Assembly: GCA_030024085.1 (NCBI GenBank)
Contig: JASEJE010000024.1
Location: 1 to 48,359, forward strand
Length of the DNA stretch: 48,359 nucleotides
Origin: Bacillota bacterium
Lineage (GTDB): Bacteria; Bacillota; SHA-98; UBA4971
Direction: 5' to 3'
A model generated the notes under the pieces. That model was not told the DNA's origin. It was given only the letters and a program-made list of their open reading frames with translations, and searched no databases. Every line of letters begins with the position of its first letter. The first letter of the stretch is position 1. The position numbers were made by a program, and so were the translations under genes. Of this stretch, positions 17,520 to 26,055 are shown piece after piece.

Positions 17520-19871
17520 GTGAAGAGGCACTTTCCCATGGCTGTCTGGTATGGAGGCGGCCGCACCCGGGCCACGATGGTCAGGCACCCCTGGCCTGGT
17601 GCGGCCGACGAGTGGCGGCGCGACCTTGCGAACATCAAGGAATGCGGGTTCAACACCGTGCGCTGCTGGGTGGACTGGGCGGCGAGCGAGCCGCGACCCG
17701 GCGCGTACAGGTTCGACGCCCAGGACCTCGTCATGGACCTCGCCCGTGAGATGGGCCTTCAGGTCATCATCCAGCTTTACCTGGATTCTGCGCCCGACTG
17801 GCTTCTCGACGAGTTTCCGGACTCCGCATATGTATCGCAGGGCGGGGACAGGATCATCTCGCAGGGCTCTCCCGGCTACTGCTACGATCACCCGGGCGTG
17901 CGGCGCAAGGCCGAAGAGTTCATGACAGCCCTCGCGGCACATGTGAAGGACCGCGAGGAGTTCTTTGGATGGGACCTCTGGAGCGAGCCGCACGTGGTGC
18001 AGTGGGCCTACTTCGACTACCTTCCGCAGCCTGCCGTGTTCTGCTATTGCCACTACACCGTGAGGCGCTTCCGCGAATGGCTGAAGGCCAAATACGGCAC
18101 CATTGACGCCCTGAACGAGGCGTGGTATCGGACGTTCTCCAGCTGGGACGTGGTGGACGCGCCGCGCTTCATCTCGCTCATGACGTACACCGACTTCATC
18201 GACTGGCAAGAGTTCATCCTCGACAAGATCGCCGAGGACCTTGCGTGGCGCGCAAGGACGGTGAAAGCCGTCGACCCTGGCCACGTCGTCACGAGCCACT
18301 CGGACATCCCGTGTATCATGACCCTCCCCATGCTGGGCCAGGGCGCGCCCGACGACTGGCGAATGGCGAAGGTCGTGGACATCTGGGGAACGTCCTTCTA
18401 CCCGAAGCACGTGGGCGCAAAGGAGACCAACGATCCCTCACTGCGATCGGCCATGCTGTGCTCGACGCGCTCGGCATGCGCGTCGGTGGGAAGCCCGTTC
18501 TGGCTGGGGGAGCTTCAGGGCGGCCACGGGTATGTCGGGTCATTTGCTATCAATGCCACCGCCCAGGACGAGGCTGAGTGGACATGGCAGCCCATCAGCC
18601 ACGGGGCGAAGGGCCTGTGTTTCTACGCGTGGTACCCGATGACCCGCGGGTATGAGTCCGCGGGCTTCGGCCTTGCAGATCTGGACGGCATCCCGAGCGA
18701 GCGAGCGAAGGTCGCGGGGGCGGCGGCGAAGGTAGTTAGCGCCAACATGGACCTCTTCCTTAATGCGAAGCCTCCGAAGGCCGACGTGGCGATACTCTAC
18801 AACGTCTTCGCCAACATCATGTGGACGGCCATGCGGGAAAAGTCCACCTACATCCCGTCGAGGTCTCTGGCAGGGGCTTACCGGCCGCTTTTCGAGGAGA
18901 ACATCCCCGCGGACTACGTCCACGTGGAAGAGATCGAGGCAGGGGCCCTCGCCCGGTACAAAGTCCTCTACATGCCCTTCTCGCTTATGATCACGCGCAA
19001 AGCTGCACAGAGGATAGCCGGGTTCGTTCGCGACGGCGGCACGGTGGTGGCCGAGGCGCGCACCGGCTGGAACGACGAGGTGGGCGTGTGCGGCGAGGCC
19101 GTGCCCGGGTTTGGGCTCGCTCAGGTGTTCGGGTGCAGGGAAGTCGGCGCGCGCAAGGTGGACGACGTGGTGAAACTGGTGGTGACGGCGACCCTTGACC
19201 GTGTCCCGTGCGTCCGGTGTGGGGACGAGCTCGGAGGATACGGCATCAGGCAGGTGCTGGAGGTGACGGAGCCTACCGCTGAGGTGGTGGCGACGTTCGA
19301 CGATGGCACCCCGGCTGTGGTGGCGAACCGCTACGGTAAGGGGCTTGCGGTGCTGGCAGGCACGTTCCTGAGCTTTGCGTACGAGACCCGGCGGCATGCC
19401 GGCACGGGGAGGTTCCTCGCGAGTTTCGCGCGGAGCGCGGACGTGGCGCGCCCCGTCATCGTGGAGGCCGCCGCTCCCGGCGGGACGGTGGAAGCGCGAG
19501 TGCTTCAGGCCGGACTTGGGACCAGCGACGAGAGGCAGCTGCTCTTCGTCTTCAACCATAGCGCCGAGCCTCTGGACGCGCGGTTCCTGGTCGCGCTCGG
19601 CGGTTCCGGCGGTGGCGACGGTGCCGGAGGCGGCCGCGGCGGTCGCGATGCCGGCGGTCCTGGCAGCGGCAACGAGGCCGACGAGGCCGCGTCGGCGACG
19701 AGTGGAGCGGGGGCGGCGGGGGCGACTGGGGCGGGAGCGGCGATATCCGCGTCAGCGGAAGACCTGGTTACCTCGGAGAAAGTGGACGTGACCGTCCGCG
19801 ACGGCCGTGCGGAGCTAAAGAAGCGGCTCGGCGGGGGAGAGATCTGGGTTGTCAAGATCGCAGTCGGATGA
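17520..19871 (+). CDS. GH42-like beta-galactosidase
   Basis: Cytoplasmic glycosidase of about 783 residues with no signal peptide, so it should act on sugars after import. The TIM barrel (about 1-390) carries GWDLWSEPH, with Glu156 as likely acid/base, and WLGELQGGHG, with Glu331 as likely nucleophile. A Rossmann-like trimerisation domain (about 400-620) has ADVAILYNV, YRPLFEENIPADYVHVEE and RYKVLYMPFSLMI, as in GH42. A C-terminal beta domain follows. Within it, about 50 residues (nt 19610-19760) are nearly pure Gly/Ala/Asp/Ser, unusual for a compact domain. GTG 17520 was chosen because GAGAGGAGG (17504-17512) precedes it; ATG 17496 and 17502 are in frame but lack such a site. GH42 enzymes usually cleave beta-galactosides; the exact substrate is unknown. 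Confidence 0.85.
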   Translation: MKRHFPMAVWYGGGRTRATMVRHPWPGAADEWRRDLANIKECGFNTVRCWVDWAASEPRPGAYRFDAQDLVMDLAREMGLQVIIQLYLDSAPDWLLDEFPDSAYVSQGGDRIISQGSPGYCYDHPGVRRKAEEFMTALAAHVKDREEFFGWDLWSEPHVVQWAYFDYLPQPAVFCYCHYTVRRFREWLKAKYGTIDALNEAWYRTFSSWDVVDAPRFISLMTYTDFIDWQEFILDKIAEDLAWRARTVKAVDPGHVVTSHSDIPCIMTLPMLGQGAPDDWRMAKVVDIWGTSFYPKHVGAKETNDPSLRSAMLCSTRSACASVGSPFWLGELQGGHGYVGSFAINATAQDEAEWTWQPISHGAKGLCFYAWYPMTRGYESAGFGLADLDGIPSERAKVAGAAAKVVSANMDLFLNAKPPKADVAILYNVFANIMWTAMREKSTYIPSRSLAGAYRPLFEENIPADYVHVEEIEAGALARYKVLYMPFSLMITRKAAQRIAGFVRDGGTVVAEARTGWNDEVGVCGEAVPGFGLAQVFGCREVGARKVDDVVKLVVTATLDRVPCVRCGDELGGYGIRQVLEVTEPTAEVVATFDDGTPAVVANRYGKGLAVLAGTFLSFAYETRRHAGTGRFLASFARSADVARPVIVEAAAPGGTVEARVLQAGLGTSDERQLLFVFNHSAEPLDARFLVALGGSGGGDGAGGGRGGRDAGGPGSGNEADEAASATSGAGAAGATGAGAAISASAEDLVTSEKVDVTVRDGRAELKKRLGGGEIWVVKIAVG

Positions 19872-19887
19872 GGGAGCAGGTGAAGGT

Positions 19888-20988
19888 TTGCAGGGCGGCC
19901 GCGCGGTTACGTGCCGCGCAGAGCACGCTCGGGGGGAGGCGGCAGGGGACATCGCAGGGTCCCGATGCGCGTCCGCTGGTCCTGTCGTGGCAGACGCCGC
20001 CACAGGTAAAGCAGCAGTGGGTGTGGACGTCGGCGGCACGAAGGTTGCGTGTGGTCTGGTTGATATGACCGGGGCCATCCTGGAGAGGCGGCGCGTCGCT
20101 ATCGATGCCGGCGACCCGACCGGGATGCACCCCCTGGAGCAAGTGGCGGCGATGGTCCGCCAGCTTGCGGATGAGGCGCGCGACGTCGGCCTCGCCGTGG
20201 CAGGGTGCGGCGTTGCCGTGCCCGCGGTTGTCGAGAGGTCCTGCGGCAGGGTGGTCTGGGCGCCAAACATCGCCGGCTGGCGTGACTTTCCCCTGGGCGA
20301 GCTCCTTCAGGCCAGGACCGGGCTCCCGGTGTTCGTCGACCACGACGGGCCTGCTGCCGTTATGGGCGAACAGTGGGCGGGCGCGGCGCGCGGGTGTGCC
20401 CACGCGGTGCTGCTCATCATCGGCACCGGAGTTGGAGCCGGCTTCATTCTCGACGGCCGGGTATACAGAGGCGCCCGGGGCATCGCAGGCGCGGTCGGGT
20501 GGTCGTGTCTCGAGCCGGGGGCTGTCGAAGACCCGGCCTATCGTGAGAAGGGCTTCCTTGAGACCGTGGCCGCCGGTCCGGGCATCGCCCGCCAGGTGCG
20601 CGAGAAAGTCGCGCGCGGCGAGCGGAGCCTTGCGCTGGAGCTTGCAGGCGGCGACATACAGGCGATCACCGCCGAGGTGGTGTTCGCCGCTGCGGAGGGG
20701 GGCGACGAGGTTGCCCGGCAGGTCATCGCCCGGGCCGTCAGATATATCGGCATGGCTGTCTCGAACCTGGTGAGCACGTTCAACCCGGAGGTGGTCGTGC
20801 TGGGCGGCGGCGTGGGACGAAGGCTCGGGCTTTACCTTGGAGAGGTGCGGCGCATCGTTGACGCGACAGCCCAACCCCAGGCCGCTCCGGTGGCGAGGGT
20901 GGCGTGCGCCGAGCTTGGCGATGACGCGGGCGTGATAGGCGCAGCGAGGATGGCCATGGAGGCCCTTGGGCTGACGAGGCCCGGTTGA
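19888..20988 (+). CDS. ROK-family protein, atypical (no zinc motif)
   Basis: ROK fold with AAVGVDVGGTKVACGLV, VDHDGPAAVMGE (aspartate kept), GTGVGAGFIL and a C-terminal FNPEVVVLGGGVGRR. The usual GEIGH segment is GAVGW and the CxCGxxGCxE zinc motif is absent, unlike the ROK kinase at 7752-8753, which has both. It may be a diverged kinase or a sugar-sensing protein. No DNA-binding domain is present. The start is uncertain: TTG 19888 has GGGAG 12 bp upstream, TTG 19849 would overlap the galactosidase gene, and GTG 19987 would give a conventional short N-terminus. The first 40 residues look unlike ROK proteins and may not be translated. It ends the galactoside operon. Confidence 0.75.
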   Translation: MQGGRAVTCRAEHARGEAAGDIAGSRCASAGPVVADAATGKAAVGVDVGGTKVACGLVDMTGAILERRRVAIDAGDPTGMHPLEQVAAMVRQLADEARDVGLAVAGCGVAVPAVVERSCGRVVWAPNIAGWRDFPLGELLQARTGLPVFVDHDGPAAVMGEQWAGAARGCAHAVLLIIGTGVGAGFILDGRVYRGARGIAGAVGWSCLEPGAVEDPAYREKGFLETVAAGPGIARQVREKVARGERSLALELAGGDIQAITAEVVFAAAEGGDEVARQVIARAVRYIGMAVSNLVSTFNPEVVVLGGGVGRRLGLYLGEVRRIVDATAQPQAAPVARVACAELGDDAGVIGAARMAMEALGLTRPG

Positions 20989-21024
20989 GGCCCGATTGAA
21001 TCACGCAAAGCCGTCGGCGTGCTC

Positions 21025-21078
21025 GGCCAAATTGGCAGATGCTGGCGAAGTTCAACAGTCTCACCCACCCTCACTTAG
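21025..21078 (+). repeat. Foldback repeat end, copy C (partial)
   Basis: On the minus strand it reads CTAAGTGAGGGT and, further in, GCCAGCATCTGCC, matching the right end of copy G (CTGAGTGAGGGT, GCCGACATCTGGC). The left half of the element is missing or too diverged to see. Confidence 0.55.
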
Positions 21079-21105
21079 CAACAGGGTAGGCGATCAGAGT
21101 ACAAT
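21075..21105 (+). promoter_or_regulatory. Possible promoter of the SIS gene, with -35 inside the repeat end
   Basis: TACAAT (21100-21105) is a fair -10 box about 30 bp before the start codon. TTAGCA (21075-21080), at the edge of repeat copy C, could be a weak -35 with a 19-bp spacer. The same arrangement occurs at 37842-37871. Confidence 0.4.
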
Positions 21106-21134
21106 AGGGATTCGCAAGACAGGAGGCATCCAGG

Positions 21135-21884
21135 ATGAGCGCAATTGCGTACCTCGAAAGGGTTGAAGAGATCATCGGCGAGATCCGCGCGCACGAGATG
21201 GACAAGATCGAGAAGGCGGCCAGGCTCATGGCCGACTCCATCACAAGCGGCCATCTTGTGCACCTCTTCGGGAGCGGCCACTCCGTCATCCCTGTCATGG
21301 ATGTGTTCCCGCGCTACGGCAGCTTCGTCGGGTTCCATCCCCTGCTCGACCCCAGGCTGATGTGGTGCAACGTCGTTGGTCCGGGCGGCGCGCGGGAGCT
21401 TCTGTGGCTCGAGCGCCAGGAGGGATACGTCGCCAATTTCCTTCAGAGCTTTGAGTTTCATCCGCAGGATACCATGTGGGTCTTCTCCCACGGCGGCCTC
21501 AACGCCGCGCCCGTGGAGGCGGCGCTCTATGCGCGGGAAAGGGGCCTTCCCGTAGTGGCGGTGGTGTCAGGCGACAACCACAGGAAGGCGAAGCCCACCC
21601 ACTCGAGCGGCAAGAAGCTTGGCGACCTCGCCGATGTCATGATCGACACGCATGTGCCCCTCGAGGACGCTCTTGTGTGCATCGACGGATTCAACATCCC
21701 TGTGGCGGCCGGGTCCACCGTCGCCGCCGTGGCCGTCTCATGCGCTATCGTCGCGGAGGTGGCAAGGCTGCTAGTGGCGACCGGGGTCAGGCCTTCGACT
21801 TTCGTGTCCCCCAACGTGCAGGGCGTCGGCCCGGACTACAACAGGAATGTCTTCGTGGAGTATGCCGGGCGGGTACGCAGGTAG
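21135..21884 (+). CDS. SIS-domain sugar isomerase family protein (UPF0309-like)
   Basis: A cytoplasmic protein of 249 residues with one sugar-isomerase (SIS) domain. Phosphosugar-binding segments are visible as HLFGSGHSVIP and VFSHGGLNAAPVEAA; the second is where SIS proteins usually have a Ser/Thr-rich loop. The conserved C-terminal HSSGKKLGDLADVMIDTHVP fits the UPF0309/SIS_2 group, whose reaction is not established. AGGAGG (21121-21126) precedes ATG 21135. It follows the second sugar operon and may process a sugar phosphate from that pathway. Confidence 0.82.
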   Translation: MSAIAYLERVEEIIGEIRAHEMDKIEKAARLMADSITSGHLVHLFGSGHSVIPVMDVFPRYGSFVGFHPLLDPRLMWCNVVGPGGARELLWLERQEGYVANFLQSFEFHPQDTMWVFSHGGLNAAPVEAALYARERGLPVVAVVSGDNHRKAKPTHSSGKKLGDLADVMIDTHVPLEDALVCIDGFNIPVAAGSTVAAVAVSCAIVAEVARLLVATGVRPSTFVSPNVQGVGPDYNRNVFVEYAGRVRR

Positions 21885-21971
21885 CCTGCGGGATCGTGAC
21901 CGCGACCGTGACCGTGGCCGGGGCGGGGGCAGGGACGGTGACCGCAAGGCGGTCGAGACCAGAAGGTGGCG

Positions 21972-23177
21972 CTACGGTCGCGGCTGGGAGGGCGGCGGGC
22001 TGGACCTGCGGGTGGACCTGCGGGCGAGGACGCGCCGGTACACTTCAAGCGTGCGCCGGGCCATGAGGTCGGCCGTGAAGAGAGCCTCGAAGCGCGCGCG
22101 TCCGCGCGCGCCCATCTCCTGCCGCCAGGCAGGGTCGCGGGCGAGAGCAAGCAGGGCCGAGGCGAGAGCAGCGTCGTCCTTCGGCGGCACGAGGAGGCCC
22201 GTCTCACCGTGGACCACCGCCTCGGGGATGCCGCCGACGGTGGTCGCAACCACGGGCTTCGCGTGGGCCATCGCCTCCAGGATGGCCATGCCGAGCGCCT
22301 CGCGGAGCGATGGGAGGGCGAAGACGTCTATGATTTCGAGGGCCGCGGTCGGGTCCGGGAGGGCGCCGGTGAAAACGACCCTGTCGCCGACACCGAGGTC
22401 GATGGCGAGTTGCGCGAGATCCTGCCTCCTTCGCCCATCGCCCGTCACCAGCAGCACCACGTTTGGGCAGTCCCGCCGGATGTGCGCGAGTGCCGAGACA
22501 AGGTATGCTGTCCCCTTCCCGCGCTCCAGGCGGGAGACCGTGCCGATGACGATTGCCTCGCTCGGTATCCCCCATCGCCGCCTGGACTCGTCCACCTCAC
22601 CGGCTCCGTGAGGGGCAACGATCCCGTTATGGATCACGGTGAGCCTGTCCTTCCTGAAACCGTGCCTTTGTGCTGCACGGCGCTCAGCCTCGGAAACGCA
22701 GATCACTTCGTCCACGATTCGGTTGGCGAGAAAGCCGCTTACGATGTAGCTCGCTGCGTCCGGGTAACCGTGGATTGTGAAGACCGTCGGGATGCCGGGC
22801 GCCTCGAGGTGAGCCGCCACGGCGTTCTCGATCCCGGCATGCACGTGAATGAGGGTGGGCCTGAACTCCATCAGGATCTCGCGAAAAGCCGAACGGTGTG
22901 CCTGGAGTGCCCTGCCAAGCCCGGGCGCGAGGATCAGAGGAAGGATGGTCCTGTAAGGCACCCCGAGGTCTCGGAAAAGGGGGAGCGCGTTACCCTGGGG
23001 TGCGAGGAGGCACGGGGTCACCTCGCGACGAAGAGAGCTGATGAGCGTAAGCACATGCTTCTCCGTTCCACCAAGGCTCGCATACGGAAGCTCATAGAGC
23101 ACGCTCAGTCTACCCTGTGCGTCGATGCTGCATCCCCCCGGCCATGTGACGTCGCGGCAGGCTACCCGGCGGTCCAC
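21972..23177 (-). CDS. Glycosyltransferase family 4 protein
   Basis: Retaining GT-B glycosyltransferase that probably adds a sugar to a cell-surface glycan. The N-terminal half has LPYASLGGTEKHVLTL and LIHVHAGIENAVAA. The C-terminal nucleotide-sugar domain has IGTVSRLERGKG, VVFTGALPDPTAALEIIDVFALPSLREALGMAILEAMAHAKPVVATTVGGIPEAV, with the usual E-x7-E region. About 400 residues is normal. The start at GTG 23177 adds about 25 atypical residues; GTG 23102 would give MLYELPYASLGG, closer to relatives. It is on the minus strand, convergent with the SIS gene, and is the only glycosyltransferase in the window; it may contribute to the exopolysaccharide made nearby. Confidence 0.9.
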   Translation of the reverse strand: MDRRVACRDVTWPGGCSIDAQGRLSVLYELPYASLGGTEKHVLTLISSLRREVTPCLLAPQGNALPLFRDLGVPYRTILPLILAPGLGRALQAHRSAFREILMEFRPTLIHVHAGIENAVAAHLEAPGIPTVFTIHGYPDAASYIVSGFLANRIVDEVICVSEAERRAAQRHGFRKDRLTVIHNGIVAPHGAGEVDESRRRWGIPSEAIVIGTVSRLERGKGTAYLVSALAHIRRDCPNVVLLVTGDGRRRQDLAQLAIDLGVGDRVVFTGALPDPTAALEIIDVFALPSLREALGMAILEAMAHAKPVVATTVGGIPEAVVHGETGLLVPPKDDAALASALLALARDPAWRQEMGARGRARFEALFTADLMARRTLEVYRRVLARRSTRRSSPPPSQPRP

Positions 23178-23281
23178 CTCGTCGCTTGCCCGCCTGCCCG
23201 CTCGCCTGGTTCGTCATCCGCGGCCGCTCTGGTCCACCGTCTACCATTGTACCACGGGATCTTCATTCTGCAACCCGCTGC

Positions 23282-23321
23282 TTGGCGCCTTGGGACCTTG
23301 GTCCCTTGGTGCCTTGGTCCC
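23282..23321. repeat. Tandem repeat, 8-bp unit TTGGNNCC, five copies
   Basis: TTGGCGCC, TTGGGACC, TTGGTCCC, TTGGTGCC and TTGGTCCC follow one another without gaps, with a decayed sixth unit (TGGGTCTG). It lies in the gap upstream of the glycosyltransferase gene. Confidence 0.85.
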
Positions 23322-23465
23322 TGGGTCTGCTGAGATCCTCTGGCGGGTCTGTCGCTTCAGCCGCCGTTTTGGGCTGCAGGGGATTTCAAAGAAGGCGTTT
23401 TGCGCTACAATAAAGAAGAAAGGACCTCATCTGGCATTCAGGCATCCGGGAGGTCGTGGCAGCGA

Positions 23466-24044
23466 ATGATAAGCCGGGCGAAGAAGCTCGAGGTGCTCAA
23501 CAACTTCACGATGATGGTCGGAGGCGACCCCGCGTTCGCATATCTCATGGGGTTTCTCACCGGACAGGTTGACCGCGTCCATTTCGTCGAGAACCCTGCG
23601 GGGGCCGACATCGCCCTGCGGCTATCTCAGGGGAAGCTCACCGTGTGGCCTGCCGAGCCTTTTCGCGCGACTGTGGGCGGGGTGATCATCCCGAATCCCA
23701 TCGCATTCGTCGCGGCGGCAAGCAAGAGCGACAGGCAGATTTGCGTGTCGCTCAGTTTCGAGCGCGCTGATGAGGCGCCCTGGTACCAGGAAGTCCTCCT
23801 GCCCGACGTATCATACGTGAGCGGTCCCGCCGAGTCAGCCGAGGAAGAGGCCAGGGCTTTGCGCGCGGAGATGGACCGCGCTCTCGACATATACTCTGAG
23901 TGCAAGCGGCTGCTCGAGAACGACGAGGGAAGTCGCAAGCAGGAACTGGACTACTACATGAGGGTGGCGCAGGAGCAGATGAAGCAGCTCAGCACCAAAC
24001 TGGAGGAAGTGAACGCCGCGCTTCAGCGTCTGGCGTCAGATTGA
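23466..24044 (+). CDS. Protein of unknown function with C-terminal coiled coil
   Basis: I do not recognise the family. About 192 residues, soluble, with no signal peptide. The N-terminal half (LNNFTMMVGGDPAFAYLMGFLTGQVDRV, PIAFVAAA) looks like a compact alpha/beta domain. The last 80 residues are charged and helical (AEEEARALRAEMDRALDIYSE, VAQEQMKQLSTKLEEVNAALQRL) and should form a coiled coil. GGGAGGT lies about 12 bp before ATG 23466. A TTG at 23400 would extend the frame by 22 residues with no ribosome site. A TACAAT box at 23405-23410 may be its -10. Confidence 0.6.
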   Translation: MISRAKKLEVLNNFTMMVGGDPAFAYLMGFLTGQVDRVHFVENPAGADIALRLSQGKLTVWPAEPFRATVGGVIIPNPIAFVAAASKSDRQICVSLSFERADEAPWYQEVLLPDVSYVSGPAESAEEEARALRAEMDRALDIYSECKRLLENDEGSRKQELDYYMRVAQEQMKQLSTKLEEVNAALQRLASD

Positions 24045-24318
24045 CGGCCGGGCGGGAGAGGGGCCGGGGCCGGCACCTTGCCTCGGGCCTCCGCTCGTGC
24101 GCGGCAGCCTTCCTGCATGGCCGGCGAGACTGCATGTCTCCACCAGGGCGGACCCGCAGCCAGGCAGGGACCATGGGCTCCTTTTCGGAAAGCACACGGT
24201 CCAGGAACGCACATCATGGTGCCGATTCCTCGCAGTGAGAAGGGACCTGGGAACCTTTGGCGAACTATTCCACGGGGATCTGGCAATAGCGTGGCAGGGA
24301 AGGCGGGGGAGGACGTCC

Positions 24319-25179
24319 ATGGAGGCGAGCGAAACGGGGTTCATCGAGGGAACCGGTGGCGTGAGGCTCTTCTATCAATGCTGGTTGCCTGAGGGGCAGA
24401 AGCCCCGGGCTGCGATGGTGATCACCCACGGAGGCGCCGAGCACTCGGGACGGTATCAGACCGTGGTGGATTACTTCGTTCCCCGGGGCTATGCTGTATG
24501 CGGCCTCGACAACCGGGGCCATGGAAGATCCGAAGGACAGCGAGGCCACGTGGACCGTTATGAACACATCGTGGACGACCTTGCGCTGTTCTGCGATCAC
24601 GTGCGCCACAGGACGCCGGGCGAAGCGCGCCTCTTCCTCCTGGGCCACAGCATCGGGGGCCTCACGGCGCTGTCATACGCGATAAGGCACGGGAACTCGG
24701 GGTCGTGCCCGGTGGACGGCATCATTGTGTCCGGCCCTTGTCTCGCGCTGTCGATGAAGGTGCCGCCGCTCAAGGGGGCGCTGGGACGTCTGGTCGGCAG
24801 TGTGTTTCCCAGGATGACGGTGGACTCGGGGATACCGCCCGACGCCATATCGCGCGATCCTGAGGTGGTCGCCGCCTACGTGAGCGACCCGCTGAGATAC
24901 CCCAGGATCACATTGCGTTTCTATGCGGAGCTTGCAAGGCAGATGGCGAAGACCATGGCTGCGGCGCCATTCGTGCAGCTCCCGTGCCTGATCCTGCAGG
25001 GGGGCAAGGACGCCATAGTGTCGCCGTACGCGACCAGGCGTTTCTACTCAGCCATGACCTGCCGCGACCGGGAGATGCGGATCTACCCCGACAGCTTCCA
25101 TGAGCTATTCAATGACTTGAACCGCGGAGAGGTGCTGGCCGACGTGGCCGACTGGCTTGCCCGGCACGGCGGCGCGTAG
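24319..25179 (+). CDS. Alpha/beta hydrolase, monoacylglycerol lipase type (S33-like)
   Basis: A cytoplasmic serine hydrolase of 286 residues that probably cleaves a monoacylglycerol or similar ester. The catalytic triad is visible: nucleophile Ser in LLGHSIGG, Asp in LQGGKDAIVSPYA and His in YPDSFHELFND. The N-terminal ITHGGAEHSGRYQ oxyanion region and LDNRGHGRSEG are typical of lysophospholipase/monoglyceride lipases. ATG 24319 follows GGGGAGGA (24306-24313); the frame is open upstream but that part does not look like protein. Confidence 0.9.
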   Translation: MEASETGFIEGTGGVRLFYQCWLPEGQKPRAAMVITHGGAEHSGRYQTVVDYFVPRGYAVCGLDNRGHGRSEGQRGHVDRYEHIVDDLALFCDHVRHRTPGEARLFLLGHSIGGLTALSYAIRHGNSGSCPVDGIIVSGPCLALSMKVPPLKGALGRLVGSVFPRMTVDSGIPPDAISRDPEVVAAYVSDPLRYPRITLRFYAELARQMAKTMAAAPFVQLPCLILQGGKDAIVSPYATRRFYSAMTCRDREMRIYPDSFHELFNDLNRGEVLADVADWLARHGGA

Positions 25180-25284
25180 CGGGGCGTCGCGTGGCAGAGA
25201 CCCCGCCCAGGGGGAGGAAAGGAGCGACCTGCTGCTGCCGGGAGTCCACAGCCGGGCATAATACGATACCGGAGTGGTTTTCGT

Positions 25285-25770
25285 ATGGCCGCGATAGGAA
25301 TGATCCTCGCTATCTTGCTCTTCATCCTGGGGCTTGCCGGCACCGTTCTTCCGGTGCTCCCCGGAGCGCCCCTCATCTGGCTGGGGATGCTCATCTACGG
25401 CCTTTTCACCCGGTTCGCAGACCTATCGGTCGGTTTCTACGTATGGCAGGGCGTCGCGGTGGCGGTGACGCTGCTCATTGATTACGCGGCCACCGCGTAC
25501 GGGACCAAACGGTACGGTGGGTCCTCGGCCGCTGTATACGGCAGCATCGCCGGGCTCCTCATCGGCCCGTTCATCCTGGGCCCCATCGGCATCGTCATCG
25601 GCCCGTTCGCGGGGGCGTTCATCGGCGAACTCGTGCAAGCGAGACGTGGAGCCGAGGCCGCCTTCCGGGCGGCCTTCGGCACGCTCATCGGTGTCGTCGG
25701 CGGAACCTTGCTCAAGCTCGCGGTGGAGATCGGGATGATCGTGGGGTTCTTGTGGGTCGTCCTTAGCTAA
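25285..25770 (+). CDS. DUF456-family membrane protein
   Basis: A membrane protein of 161 residues with about four to five Gly-rich helices. The hallmarks of DUF456 are LLFILGLAGTVLPVLPGAPLIWLGMLIYG near the N-terminus and YGSIAGLLIGPFILGPIGIVIGPFAGAFIGEL in the middle. The function is unknown; small Gly-zipper channels or stress proteins have been suggested for the family. The TAA stop (25768-25770) is bases 2-4 of repeat copy D. Confidence 0.87.
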   Translation: MAAIGMILAILLFILGLAGTVLPVLPGAPLIWLGMLIYGLFTRFADLSVGFYVWQGVAVAVTLLIDYAATAYGTKRYGGSSAAVYGSIAGLLIGPFILGPIGIVIGPFAGAFIGELVQARRGAEAAFRAAFGTLIGVVGGTLLKLAVEIGMIVGFLWVVLS

Positions 25771-25977
25771 GTAGATCGCCACAAATTCGCGCTGCTTTTC
25801 AGCGCGCAGGTCCTCTCCAGGGTTGCCGGTACTGCCCTCCGGGGACGGCGCGTGCGGTGAGATGCGTTCGAATTCGGCGCTCAAGGCTAGCCAAATTCCG
25901 GGCGCCCCGCCCTAGCAAGCACCGGCAACCCCAACACCGTCAGGAGAAGTGGCTCAAACTTATGGCGCCATACTTAG
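25767..25977 (+). repeat. Foldback repeat, copy D (most complete copy)
   Basis: 211 bp with ends CTAAGTAGATCGCCACAAAT and, on the other strand, CTAAGTATGGCGCCATAAGT. The similarity of the two arms extends inward about 80 bp and includes GGGTTGCCGGT in both, so the whole unit could fold into one long imperfect hairpin. There is no open frame for a transposase. Its right half nearly matches the window end (48301-48359) and its left 46 bp match 37800-37845 with three differences. Confidence 0.9.
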
Positions 25978-26055
25978 GTTGCCCTGCCGCCGCCGTTACC
26001 GGAACAGCGCGTGACTGGCGGGCCAAACCGCAAAAGGCCTGGCTGCCGCCGCCGA

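Noticed and set aside
21896-21950. GACCGCGACCGTGACCGTGG tract between convergent genes as a bidirectional terminator or CRISPR-like repeat
   Set aside because: No stem with T-run and no regular spacers; it is simple GC-rich sequence.
25767-25977. Foldback repeat as a CRISPR or REP/BIME array
   Set aside because: Copies are single and dispersed, 180-210 bp long, with no direct repeat-spacer pattern.
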